From Paenibacillus rhizophilus (GTDB taxonomy: Bacteria > Bacillota > Bacilli > Paenibacillales > Paenibacillaceae), in assembly GCF_003854965.1 (NCBI RefSeq), contig NZ_RQPI01000012.1, positions 83,028 to 147,027 of the forward strand: 64,000 bases of DNA, in the 5' to 3' direction. Position numbers and translations under genes: made by a program. The first letter of the stretch is position 1; every line of letters begins with the position of its first letter. Positions 15,775 through 23,906 of this stretch are shown here, in pieces. The notes beneath the pieces are model-generated. The model ran no database searches, was not told the origin of the DNA, and saw only the letters and a list, made by a program, of their open reading frames with translations.

Positions 15775-16731
15775 CTACAGCTTCATCCGGTATACAGCCT
15801 TATTCTCCAGTCCGCGGATAAACGGCGTCCACTCTTCGGTCTCGGGCGTCGTATCCAGCGCATCCTCCACCATCTGAAGCTTGGCGTCCATAGCATCGAT
15901 ATGGTGCAGTGCCACCGCCTCGGCCGTCTGCGGCTGCACTGGGCTTCCCCATTCTCCGAGGTTGTGATGCGACAGCACCAGATGTTGGAGCCCCAGAACC
16001 TTCGGCGAGCCCAGATCGATATTCGAGCGGATCGCCGCCTCCGTAATCCAGTTCGAGGCCATCGCAATATGACCGAGCAGCTTGCCTTGAACACTGTAAT
16101 CCGAGACGATTCCAAGCTCGGCGATCATTTCCTCCGGCTTGGCGATATCATGTAAGATTATTCCCGCCTTCAGCAGATCCGGATTCAGAAAAGGCCGCTG
16201 TCTGCACAGAAAATCCCCAATCTCCAGCATTCTTGCCATATGGTAGGCAAGGCCGGCAAAATAGGCGTGATGATGAGTCTTTGCCGCCGGATAATGCATC
16301 AGCTTCTCCTCCACCTTGCCTACACAATACGCAACGATCGTCCGAATCTCCGGATCACTTATGGCGTTCATCGCCTGCTTGATCGCATGAATCAAGTCGA
16401 CCGGCCGGATTGGCGCCGATCGGATAAACTCGGTCAGCGACACACCGTCCTCCTCCGTCGCGAGTCTCATTTTAGTGACCTTGATTTGCAGCTTCTCCCG
16501 GTATAAATGGGCGATGCCCTGAATTTTGACAAGTCCCATTGGGAAAAAGGTCTCTTTATCCGCAGTCGACACATCCCAATACTTCGCGGACAGCTGACCG
16601 CTGGAATCGCATAGCACAATATCGAAATAATCCTTGGGAGGATTGCCGTTCGTTTGTTTGACCGTCAATTCCCGCAGCAGATAAAAGCCGACGAATTCGT
16701 CCTGTGGCGCCAGTTGGTTAATTTGTTTCAT
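15775..16731 (-). CDS. yhaM: 3'-5' exoribonuclease YhaM
   Basis: 318 residues, the normal YhaM length. The N-terminal OB-fold RNA-binding part (LLRELTVKQTNGNPPKDYFDIVL, SGQLSAKYWD) is followed by an HD phosphohydrolase domain with HHHAYFAGLAYHMARM (metal-binding His cluster) and AGIILHDIAKPEE (the HD pair), and a late LSHHNLGEWGSP. It is a Mn2+-dependent exoribonuclease (and possibly exodeoxyribonuclease) in the cytoplasm. GGAGG is placed 7 bases before the ATG at 16731. It converges with the DEDDh exonuclease gene. Confidence 0.95.
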   Translation of the reverse strand: MKQINQLAPQDEFVGFYLLRELTVKQTNGNPPKDYFDIVLCDSSGQLSAKYWDVSTADKETFFPMGLVKIQGIAHLYREKLQIKVTKMRLATEEDGVSLTEFIRSAPIRPVDLIHAIKQAMNAISDPEIRTIVAYCVGKVEEKLMHYPAAKTHHHAYFAGLAYHMARMLEIGDFLCRQRPFLNPDLLKAGIILHDIAKPEEMIAELGIVSDYSVQGKLLGHIAMASNWITEAAIRSNIDLGSPKVLGLQHLVLSHHNLGEWGSPVQPQTAEAVALHHIDAMDAKLQMVEDALDTTPETEEWTPFIRGLENKAVYRMKL

Positions 16732-16829
16732 GGTGAGCCTCCTACTTAGGTTAAACCCTCTTCTATTTCTACCCACATTAACTTTGACATCGGCTGCTTC
16801 AATCCCTTTAAATGGCGGAATAAAGACAA

Positions 16830-16875
16830 AAGGAGCCGTTCCCGGTCCATATGAATGGTCCCGGGAACAGCTCCT
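16830..16875 (-). terminator. Terminator after the FMN-binding repeat protein gene
   Basis: Very strong hairpin GGAGC-GTTCCCGG-CCAT / ATGG-CCCGGGAAC-GCTCC, followed on the minus strand by TTTTGTCTTT. Confidence 0.85.
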
Positions 16876-16896
16876 TCGAAACGAGGCTCGCGCCCG

Positions 16897-19221
16897 TTAT
16901 TTGCCTGCGCTCTCCAGCGCGGCCTTGATTGCTTCCACCGCTTTGGCGGATATAGCCTTCTGGGCATCGTTTGCGCCGAATGCCGCAGCTCTGTATCCGT
17001 ACTTGTGCAAGCTATCATATGAAGGCGTTTCGATTTCACTCTTCACGGCCTTCTCGTCATCCGAGAGTTTATCGTACGCTCTCACACTTCCTTTTTCGTC
17101 CAGATAGTAGACAAGCATTTTCACTGGAACGTTGTACTTGACGGTTACCATTACGTTGACGGATTTATCAGCGCTCACCCCGATGTAGGTGCCGTTGAAA
17201 TAGGCCGCTTTGTAGGCTTCCGCAACTTCAGCTTTGCCGTATGCCCGGTCAACGGCGGCCTTCAGCTCATTGCTGCTGCTTGTTGCGCCGGAGACAGCAT
17301 CGACCTGTTGAACGCCTTCTCTCGTGCCTGCCGCCAAAAATTTAGAGGTAAGCTGTGGAATGGCTTTAACTACTTCCTTATAAGCGGCTTCGCCGCGGTC
17401 AACCATGTTCATGCCCAGGCGGTACAGAGCCAAGTCAACGATTTTGCCGTTGCGCAGCGTCACTTTGGCCTGGTTTGTTCCTTTGTCGTATGCGTCGCCG
17501 TAAGCGGTATAGGTGCCGTCTTTATAGGCTCCTTGCACCTTGGACGCGTTAGTCAAGGCGTCGGCCAAAGCCGCTCTCGCTGCAGCGGAAAGGTCTTCCT
17601 GGCCAGCAATGTCGGCCAATTGTACGCCTTTGTCCAGCAGGCCGCTAGTCAGCTGCGCTACCAAGGCTTGTTGCTCGGCAGTCAGTTTGTCGGCGGCGAT
17701 CAGCTTCTTGTCGGCGCCGAACAGGCTGACGGTGATGCCCGTAACCTTATCTGAAGCGATATCAACCAGCAGCAACAGCTTCGACTGATTGTCGACTCCG
17801 GCGAATTTGCCGTCAAAATATTGGCCTTTCGTTGGAACTTTCAGCGCCTTCTCGAATGCTCTTTCCACAGACTGATTCCAGCCGTGGCTGCTTTCGGTTG
17901 CGCCGGAAATGCCGTCAACCTTCTCGTCGTAGTTCGCGATATACGAACCGTTAGCCAGCAGCTTCGCGGTCATAGGAGCATTTGCTTCAACGACTTTGGC
18001 ATAAGCCGTTGTCCCTCTGTCAAGCAGGTTGCTTCCCAAACGGTACAGCTTCACATCAACCAGTTTGCCGTTGCGGATGATAATGTCGGCTCTTTCCACG
18101 CCTACGCTTCTTGCTGTGCCGTAAGAGGAATAGAAACCATCAATATACTTGCTTGTATTATTAATGAGTGCGTTCTGCTCGGCGTCCCAGAAAGCATTTA
18201 CCGCTGCCTTAAAGTCCGCCTCTAAACCGGCGGTAGGCTGTGCAGCCGTTCCCTTAGCCAGCAGAGCTGGCGTAATCGCGGCAACAGCGGCCGCCTGTGC
18301 CGGCGTGAACGCTTTTTCTTCAATGATGTCGCCTGTGCTGCTCAGCGGGTATACTTTGACGCCCGTCAGCTTAGTGGCATCATAAGTGGAGAATACGGCG
18401 TATTTGCCTTCAGGATCGACACCCATATGCTCGCCGGCAAAGTAAACGGTAGCCTTCGGCTTCACTTTGAGCGCTCTTTCAAACGCTCTGTCCACCGACA
18501 GCTTCCAGCCGTTGCTCGAACGAGTGGCGCCGGAAACTGCATCAACATTGGCCGCGACTGCTCTCGTCTTACCCAGCAGTCTATCCTTCATCAGCTCATA
18601 GGCAACCCACACGCCGCTGTAATTGTTGCGAGCGTCTCTGTCGATAATCTTTGCGCTCGTTCTAAGCAGCTCGATATCGGCAACCTTGCCATTCTTGATC
18701 GTAACCTTGGCACCTTCGGTGCCTTTGGTGTTAGCGTTTCCATACGCAACGTATACCCCGTCCAGATACACGTTCGCACTGACGGTAGCCGGTTTGGCGG
18801 TTGCTTTCGGTTTGGCAGTAGCTTTAGGAGCAGCCTTAGGCGTTGCAGCCGGTTTGGCAGTTGCGGCAGGCTTGGCGGTTGCTTTCACGCTCGGCTTGAC
18901 GGTTGCCTTTGGTTTAGCAGTCGGCTTTGGCGTCGCTTTCGGTTTGGCGGTAGCTTTCGGTTTAGCTGTCGCTTTCGGTTTAGCTGTCGCTTTCGGTTTG
19001 GCTGTCGCCTTTGGTTTTGCAGTGGCTTTCGGTTTAGCCGCAGGTTTAGGCGTTGCGGCCGGTTTCGGTGTCGCCGCCGGTTTAGACTCTGCTGCCGGCT
19101 GTTCTTCAGAAGCGGCCGAAACGGCGTCGACCTTTAAATTTAATGCCGGCGCATCAATTGCGAAGGCGAAAGGCGATAACAGCATCACAGCGCTTACAGT
19201 TAAAGAAATAAGTTTTTTCAA
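16897..19221 (-). CDS. Secreted multi-flavin protein: three FMN-binding domains behind a KPKATA-repeat linker
   Basis: 774 residues from a TTG start with AAAGGAG 8 bases upstream. Residues 1-37 are a signal peptide; no lipobox, LPxTG or C-terminal anchor is visible. Residues 42-146 are a basic Lys/Ala/Pro/Thr linker built from 6-residue KPKATA units, encoded by 18-bp DNA repeats. Three homologous modules follow. Each has a GxYxxYGxAxxKGxxxAxVxIxNGKxxDxxLxR segment, a flavinylation-type motif (DAVSGAT, Thr233; DGISGAT, Thr442; DAVSGAT, Thr647) and a companion beta domain starting YFxGxxxGV. In the FMN-binding family the Thr of this motif receives covalent FMN from ApbE. Such proteins move electrons outside the membrane. 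The linker probably spans or binds the anionic cell wall. No apbE or quinone-oxidising partner lies in the window. Confidence 0.85.
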   Translation of the reverse strand: MKKLISLTVSAVMLLSPFAFAIDAPALNLKVDAVSAASEEQPAAESKPAATPKPAATPKPAAKPKATAKPKATAKPKATAKPKATAKPKATAKPKATPKPTAKPKATVKPSVKATAKPAATAKPAATPKAAPKATAKPKATAKPATVSANVYLDGVYVAYGNANTKGTEGAKVTIKNGKVADIELLRTSAKIIDRDARNNYSGVWVAYELMKDRLLGKTRAVAANVDAVSGATRSSNGWKLSVDRAFERALKVKPKATVYFAGEHMGVDPEGKYAVFSTYDATKLTGVKVYPLSSTGDIIEEKAFTPAQAAAVAAITPALLAKGTAAQPTAGLEADFKAAVNAFWDAEQNALINNTSKYIDGFYSSYGTARSVGVERADIIIRNGKLVDVKLYRLGSNLLDRGTTAYAKVVEANAPMTAKLLANGSYIANYDEKVDGISGATESSHGWNQSVERAFEKALKVPTKGQYFDGKFAGVDNQSKLLLLVDIASDKVTGITVSLFGADKKLIAADKLTAEQQALVAQLTSGLLDKGVQLADIAGQEDLSAAARAALADALTNASKVQGAYKDGTYTAYGDAYDKGTNQAKVTLRNGKIVDLALYRLGMNMVDRGEAAYKEVVKAIPQLTSKFLAAGTREGVQQVDAVSGATSSSNELKAAVDRAYGKAEVAEAYKAAYFNGTYIGVSADKSVNVMVTVKYNVPVKMLVYYLDEKGSVRAYDKLSDDEKAVKSEIETPSYDSLHKYGYRAAAFGANDAQKAISAKAVEAIKAALESAGK
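18785..19090 (-). repeat. 18-bp tandem repeats encoding KPKATA units
   Basis: An array of near-identical 18-bp units encoding Lys-Pro-Lys-Ala-Thr-Ala, degenerating to KPAAT variants at both edges. It lies inside the FMN-binding repeat protein gene. Such arrays can change copy number by slippage, which would change linker length. Confidence 0.85.
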
Positions 19222-19250
19222 TCCCGATTCTCCTTTACCAAATCCCCAGT

Positions 19251-19256
19251 ATTATA
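19251..19256 (-). promoter_or_regulatory. -10 box of the FMN-binding repeat protein gene
   Basis: Perfect TATAAT on the minus strand 30 bp before the TTG start. No good -35 is present at 16-18 bp (CTTAGA at 17), which suggests activator dependence. Confidence 0.5.
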
Positions 19257-19401
19257 CAACTTTTTTTAAAATTCTAAGTGATGAAACCGTTTCCCTAATT
19301 ATGAAAGCTATGGGAACTTTCATAAAAATGGCCTTCCTCCTTCCCGCTCGGCCTGAACCTTCCCTTTATGATTGGCCATTTGTTAAAGTCCGGGAAAAGG
19401 G

Positions 19402-19437
19402 GTGAAAAATTTCACTTGAAATGGTGAATATTTTCAC
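19402..19437 (-). promoter_or_regulatory. Two FNR/CRP-like palindromes upstream of the FMN-binding repeat protein gene
   Basis: GTGA-N6-TCAC occurs twice, at 19402-19415 and 19424-19437. On the minus strand the sites read AGTGA-AATTTT-TCACC and TGTGA-AAATAT-TCACC, close to the Bacillus Fnr consensus TGTGA-N6-TCACA/T. Centres are 22 bp apart (two helical turns). They lie about 160-190 bp upstream of the -10 box, farther than a usual activator site. Apart from these sites, a weak hairpin at 19461-19484 and the terminator at 19612-19657, I see nothing else in the gene-free stretch 19257-19704. Confidence 0.5.
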
Positions 19438-19611
19438 AAAATCAGATGTAACTTTTCCCAGCTATTACTGGCTTGATAATAGCAGATCGTTGAAAACGTA
19501 ATCTGTATGTAAAATCACACCCCCTATAATAAAAATCACGATTTCCTTTTTTCTGGAATTATATCTCAAATCCTTCTATAAAGTGATGGTTTTTTAGCGT
19601 ACACACAAATA

Positions 19612-19657
19612 GGCCGCCTTCTTCTCAACAATCAAATCATTGTCGAAAGAGGCGGCC
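19612..19657 (-). terminator. Probable terminator after the IDEAL-domain gene
   Basis: GGCCGCCT ... AGGCGGCC, an 8-bp stem with a long interior that itself contains AATCA/TGATT-like pairing. The minus-strand T-run is weak, so this is a moderate call. Confidence 0.4.
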
Positions 19658-19704
19658 CGTTTCAGCCGGTAATATCCGGAGAATGTCTATACGGTGCATG
19701 GCGC

Positions 19705-20157
19705 TTAAGCGCTCAGCTCTTTATATTTCTGGGAAAGTTCCTCAAACCACTGTCTGTCCTGCAGCGCCAGCGCAAAATCGATCAGCTCAGCGATTTCGTT
19801 CTTCCCAAGCTCCGGCTTGTCGTTAAAGCTAACCTCCGCCACGGCAGCGGCTTCGACGTTGGACCCTTGGGAGAAATCGAACGAAAACTTCAAGTCGATT
19901 TCACTTTCCAAAAATTCGTTGCGGAGAAAATACAGCACTTCACACATCAGAACCGGCCTAACCTGATTTTCAAAGACGCAATCCATTACCTTAGCCCAAT
20001 AATGGCGGTTGGTCAGATGAAGCTTGTCATCATTCAAGAGATTCTTCTCGCCTTGAAAATCGTTGACAAATCTCAGCTCAAGCGGCTCCATCTTAAAAAT
20101 ATTGGCTATTTGCTTCTTGGCGATACTCACGATATCCTTCGTTTCCAATCTGATCAT
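19705..20157 (-). CDS. IDEAL-domain-like protein of unknown function
   Basis: 150 residues from the ATG at 20157, which has GGGGG 8 bases upstream; ATG 20178 is the alternative. The C-terminus (ELIDFALALQDRQWFEELSQ) fits the IDEAL domain pattern (hydrophobic-IDxAL-x2-xD-x2-F-x2-L) found on small Bacillaceae proteins such as YpiB. The N-terminal 110 residues (LTNRHYWAKVMDCVFENQVR, VLMCEVLYFLRNEFLESEID) are not a family I can name. No signal peptide or membrane segment. Cytoplasmic; function unknown. Confidence 0.6.
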   Translation of the reverse strand: MIRLETKDIVSIAKKQIANIFKMEPLELRFVNDFQGEKNLLNDDKLHLTNRHYWAKVMDCVFENQVRPVLMCEVLYFLRNEFLESEIDLKFSFDFSQGSNVEAAAVAEVSFNDKPELGKNEIAELIDFALALQDRQWFEELSQKYKELSA

Positions 20158-20496
20158 CTCGTGTTCCCCCATCCGCATAATTTTTGTTTAGGCATTGCGC
20201 TAAGCTTTGAACATTAGATCAACCAAATCTATTATTATTCATTTTTAGTTATATCGTCTTCGGGATGCCTTAAATTAATATTATATTAGCATCTTTTCAG
20301 AAAAAATGTTTCAAAACTATTCATTTTGGTTAATGAATTTGTCGCCTAAACGCATAAAATTCATTTAAAATTCAAACTTTCAGAAATTTTATGTAAATTT
20401 AATCCATTTTCAACATTCAGAAACTACATTCTGCTCAGAGATTTTGAGATTTAGCAGAGGAAGGTGATTACTTTGGCTGGTCATCTCAAGCCAAAC
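20158..20496. other. AT-rich gene-free stretch
   Basis: About 340 bp of AT-rich DNA upstream of the IDEAL-domain gene. It should hold that gene's promoter but no confident -35/-10 pair, operator or RNA element stands out. Confidence 0.5.
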
Positions 20497-20538
20497 AACA
20501 AAACTCCGCTGCCCGTAATGGGACAGCGGAGTTTTGTT
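20497..20538 (-). terminator. Terminator after adenine deaminase
   Basis: AACAAAACTCCGCTG / CAGCGGAGTTTTGTT around a 12-base loop. The arms carry A and T runs, so it can work in both directions. The 170 bp between it and the ade stop codon show nothing else. Confidence 0.85.
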
Positions 20539-20712
20539 GTTGAAGACGGACGGCGCAGACGGGTCCAGCAGATGCCCCGGTTCCCGCGCTTCCGGACCGC
20601 AGCTGCGCAGACAGTGACCGGTTCGTAAAACCGGATGCATTAATATGCGAGGCCGCTGCTGGTCTGGCTGATGCACGGCAAACGTCGATCCAATCAGCCG
20701 AATTCGGGATTT

Positions 20713-22542
20713 TTATACCGGGGCGTTAACGCCCTCGCCGCAGAACAGCGGAACAAGCTGAATGCCGTCCTCCGGCGTAATCCGCACCAGGCCTTTATCG
20801 GATAGGCGCAGAGTCGGAATAACCGCAAGCGCGAGCAGCGACAGCGTCATAAAGGCGTAGTTGAGGGTGCAGCCCGCATCGTACAGCGCCTTGCTGATCG
20901 CTGCCGATTGGGCGGCGGCGACTTCAAACGGCTCGGCGGACATCAGGCCGGCGATGGCGAGCGGGAACAGGGTCGTGCCGGACCCGGTAATAACCGCAAC
21001 CCCGCCCTGCGCGTCGGCAACTGTATTTACCGCCTTGGCCATGAGCTCGTCGTCGCTGCCAATAACAAGCACATTATGGCTGTCATGGGCCACGGTCATG
21101 GCAATGGCCGCAGGCTCATGAAAGCCGACTCCTTCCACCACTCCGACCGCCATATTTCCCGTTCCTTTATGGCGCTCCAGAACGGCGATTTTGCACAAGC
21201 CGCCCCCTACCTGAAGTTTCCCTTCCGATACGGGCAAGGTTTGAATGCGTTCCATCGTCTCCACGTGATTTTCCAGCACCTTGATAACCCGGGTGGCGAC
21301 ATTGCCGGACTCCACCGGCGCTTTAATGACGAAATCTCCGGCTGTCGGACGCTTCGGCAGATGGACGGAAGCCAGTACCTCCTGAGGATAGGTAAAGGGA
21401 GGCAGGGAAATCGTCATAGCTCCGTTCTCCGCGACTACGGTCCCGGCAGCGATCGTCAACACGACGTTGACGTCGGCTAGATTGCCGTCCAGCAGAATGA
21501 TGTCGGCGATCGAGCCGGGTGTTATGGAGCCGATATCGCGGGCAACGCCGAAACGTTCGGCTGTGTTGATCGTCGCCATCTGGAAGGCGGTCACCGGCTT
21601 TACCCCTTGGGCAATGGCATGCCGGAGCACGAAGTCCATGTGGCCTTCGTCGCGCAGCGATTCCGAGCTGCGGTCATCCGTGACCAGCATCATCCGCCGC
21701 GGGTCGAGACCATGCTCGGTATGCGCCGTTATCGTCTTGGCAACATCATGCCAGGCGGAGCCGCGGCGCATCTTCGCGTACATGCCCAGCCGTACACGCT
21801 CGATCACATCCTCGGCGGTCACGCACTCATGATCGCCGGTTACGCCGGCAGCCGCGTATACGGGCAGCCTCCAATCGCTTGCCGGCCAGGTGAAATGTCC
21901 GTCGACATAACCTCCGGCCCGGAGGGTCGCCTGAATTTCCCCGAGCATTTTATCGTCTCCGTAGACAACGCCGGGAAAGTTCATCACTTCGCCGAGTGCA
22001 ATGACATCGTCTCCCCAGGTGAACGCCTCCGCCACTTCCTTCGGTCCGATCGCCGCCCCGGTTGTTTCAAATTCGGGACCCGCCGACGGAACGCAGGAAG
22101 CAACCTGCATATACGCGGCAAGCGGCGTCGTCCGCATTTCGTCCAGCATCAGCTTGATGCCCTTAAGACCGAATACATTCGCGATTTCATGGGCGTCGAA
22201 GAAGCCTCCGGTCGTTCCGAGCGGAAGAACCGCGCGCGCAAATTCGGTAACGGTCAGCTGTGTGCTCTCAATGTGGCAATGACCGTCGAGCAGACCGGGA
22301 GCGATATATTTTCCCGCCGCATCAATGATCTTGGTGTTCTCCCCTATCATATGAGAGACGTCCTTGCCTACATAGGCGATGCGCCCTTCCTGAATGCCGA
22401 CGGACATGCCTTCCAAAATTTCGCCGGAACATACGTTGACCAGCTTCCCCCCGGTGATGACCAATGTTGCCGGCATATCGCCGCGCGCCGTGGCTACAAG
22501 CGCCGGAACGCTGTCGGCAAGAGGTTTTCTTGCAAAGACCAT
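20713..22542 (-). CDS. ade: Adenine deaminase
   Basis: 609 residues, the usual AdeC length. Amidohydrolase metal motif DGHCHIEST (near residue 86), FFDAHEIANVFG, EVMNFPGVV, DGHFTW, GDHECVTAEDVIERVRLGMYAKMRRGSA and TDDRSS (metal Asp), then PGSIADIILLDG. It hydrolyses adenine to hypoxanthine and ammonia in the cytoplasm, feeding the xanthine dehydrogenase encoded upstream. It is the last gene of the purine island, separated from pucG by a terminator, so it is expressed either by read-through or from a weak promoter I could not identify. GGGAGCGG precedes the ATG. Confidence 0.95.
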   Translation of the reverse strand: MVFARKPLADSVPALVATARGDMPATLVITGGKLVNVCSGEILEGMSVGIQEGRIAYVGKDVSHMIGENTKIIDAAGKYIAPGLLDGHCHIESTQLTVTEFARAVLPLGTTGGFFDAHEIANVFGLKGIKLMLDEMRTTPLAAYMQVASCVPSAGPEFETTGAAIGPKEVAEAFTWGDDVIALGEVMNFPGVVYGDDKMLGEIQATLRAGGYVDGHFTWPASDWRLPVYAAAGVTGDHECVTAEDVIERVRLGMYAKMRRGSAWHDVAKTITAHTEHGLDPRRMMLVTDDRSSESLRDEGHMDFVLRHAIAQGVKPVTAFQMATINTAERFGVARDIGSITPGSIADIILLDGNLADVNVVLTIAAGTVVAENGAMTISLPPFTYPQEVLASVHLPKRPTAGDFVIKAPVESGNVATRVIKVLENHVETMERIQTLPVSEGKLQVGGGLCKIAVLERHKGTGNMAVGVVEGVGFHEPAAIAMTVAHDSHNVLVIGSDDELMAKAVNTVADAQGGVAVITGSGTTLFPLAIAGLMSAEPFEVAAAQSAAISKALYDAGCTLNYAFMTLSLLALAVIPTLRLSDKGLVRITPEDGIQLVPLFCGEGVNAPV

Positions 22543-22575
22543 ATTTTAACCGCTCCCTTCACAAAAAATTTAAGA

Positions 22576-22616
22576 AAAAACGGCTCTGCCCTCTCCAAGG
22601 GGCCGGTAGCCGTTTC
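22576..22616 (-). terminator. Terminator between pucG and ade
   Basis: AAACGGCT ... AGCCGTTT with a 26-base interior that also pairs, followed on the minus strand by TTTTTTC. It should end or attenuate the puc transcript before ade. Confidence 0.75.
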
Positions 22617-22679
22617 TTCTAGTCCATCCGGCCGGTAAACCCTCCGAATGTCTTACATCCAACATTTCTCACGATTATC

Positions 22680-23906
22680 CTATGCCTGCTCGTAAACGTC
22701 AAGCGCCGCCTGAACGCCAAGTCCGGCCGGCAGCCGGCAGCCGTGGCGGAGCAGCGCCGCCTCAAGCGCGCCCAGCACTCTCAGTACATTGTTCCCGCGG
22801 CAGCTGAAGCCCATCGTTCCGATACGCCAGATCTTACCTTTAAGCGGTCCGAAGGAGCTGGCGATTTCGATGCCGAAACTGTCCAGCAGCATGGTCCGTA
22901 CCGATTCTCCGTCGACTCCGTCCGGAATGGCCACGCAGGTTACCATCGGCATTTTGCAGCCGGGATCGCCGTACTGCTCCAGTCCCATCGCCTCAAGTCC
23001 GGCGACAAGCGCCCGTTCATGCAAACGGTGTCTGGCAAACCGCGCCTCCAGCCCCTCTTCCAATACAAGCCGCAGCCCTTCACGCAGAGCGTACAGCATG
23101 GAGGTCATTTCCGTATGATGATTAAGCCGCAGGGGGCTCCAGTAGTCCTGAAGCATTCCAAGATCGAAATAATTGCTTCTTACCACCGCTATATCGTCTG
23201 CGCCGTCGTCGCCGGTTCGCAGCCCCCGCTCCACGCGCTTACGCGACAGCAGCTTCTCTTCGGCGCGCTTGTTGTACGTAATCGGAGCCATTCCCGATGG
23301 AACGGACAAGCATTTCTGCGTTCCGCCAATAACGGCGTCCAGCTGCCAGGCGTCTGTCTCGACAGGCACACCGCCTATGGTCGCTACTGCATCGACAATG
23401 AGCAGAGCGTCCATTTCGCGGCAGGCCTGCCCGATTCCCTCAAGCGGCTGCAGGCGTCCGGTCGACGTCTCGCCGTGGACCATCGCCACCACATCGGGTT
23501 TTACCCTGCGCATCTCGGCAATGATCTCTTCCTTATCGAATACAGATCCCCACGTCTTCTCCATCGTATGCACCTCGGCGCCGCAACGCTCGGCGATTTC
23601 ATGCAGCAGATGCCCGAAGCGTCCGTAGATCGGGATCAGCACACGGTCTCCCGGAGCAATCAGACTAACCATCGCCGCCTCGATTCCCGAACGGGAGGTT
23701 CCGTCTACCGGATAGGCCCATTGGTTGCTTGTAGCGAACAGCTCCCGCAGCATGCCCATTGTCTCATTCATAATACTTGTAAATTCGGGATCAAACTGGC
23801 CGAGCACCGGAAAAGACATGGCGCGCAGAACGCGCGGGTCAACTTCTACCGGTCCCGGAGTCATGATACATCGCAGCGACGGCGACAAGTCCTCGAACCG
23901 CTTCAT
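22680..23906 (-). CDS. pucG: (S)-ureidoglycine-glyoxylate aminotransferase
   Basis: About 408 residues of a class V PLP aminotransferase. MTPGPVEVDPRVLRAM is the family start; VDGTSRSGIEAAMVSL binds the cofactor phosphate; MVHGETSTGRLQPLEGI, LLIVDAVATIGGVP (PLP ring Asp) and DAVIGGTQKCLSVP (Schiff-base Lys) follow. By homology with Bacillus subtilis PucG it moves the amino group of ureidoglycine to glyoxylate, yielding glycine. A plain alanine- or serine-glyoxylate aminotransferase would look alike; the allantoate-degrading neighbours favour PucG. ATG 23906 overlaps the pucF stop as ATGA and has GGAG 8 bases upstream. Confidence 0.92.
   Translation of the reverse strand: MKRFEDLSPSLRCIMTPGPVEVDPRVLRAMSFPVLGQFDPEFTSIMNETMGMLRELFATSNQWAYPVDGTSRSGIEAAMVSLIAPGDRVLIPIYGRFGHLLHEIAERCGAEVHTMEKTWGSVFDKEEIIAEMRRVKPDVVAMVHGETSTGRLQPLEGIGQACREMDALLIVDAVATIGGVPVETDAWQLDAVIGGTQKCLSVPSGMAPITYNKRAEEKLLSRKRVERGLRTGDDGADDIAVVRSNYFDLGMLQDYWSPLRLNHHTEMTSMLYALREGLRLVLEEGLEARFARHRLHERALVAGLEAMGLEQYGDPGCKMPMVTCVAIPDGVDGESVRTMLLDSFGIEIASSFGPLKGKIWRIGTMGFSCRGNNVLRVLGALEAALLRHGCRLPAGLGVQAALDVYEQA

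Noticed and set aside
19263..19323. A 23-codon ORF (MKVPIAFIIRETVSS...) in the leader of the FMN-binding repeat gene
   Set aside because: It lies upstream of the likely TATAAT-driven start and its GGAGG is 11 bases away; no evidence that it is transcribed.
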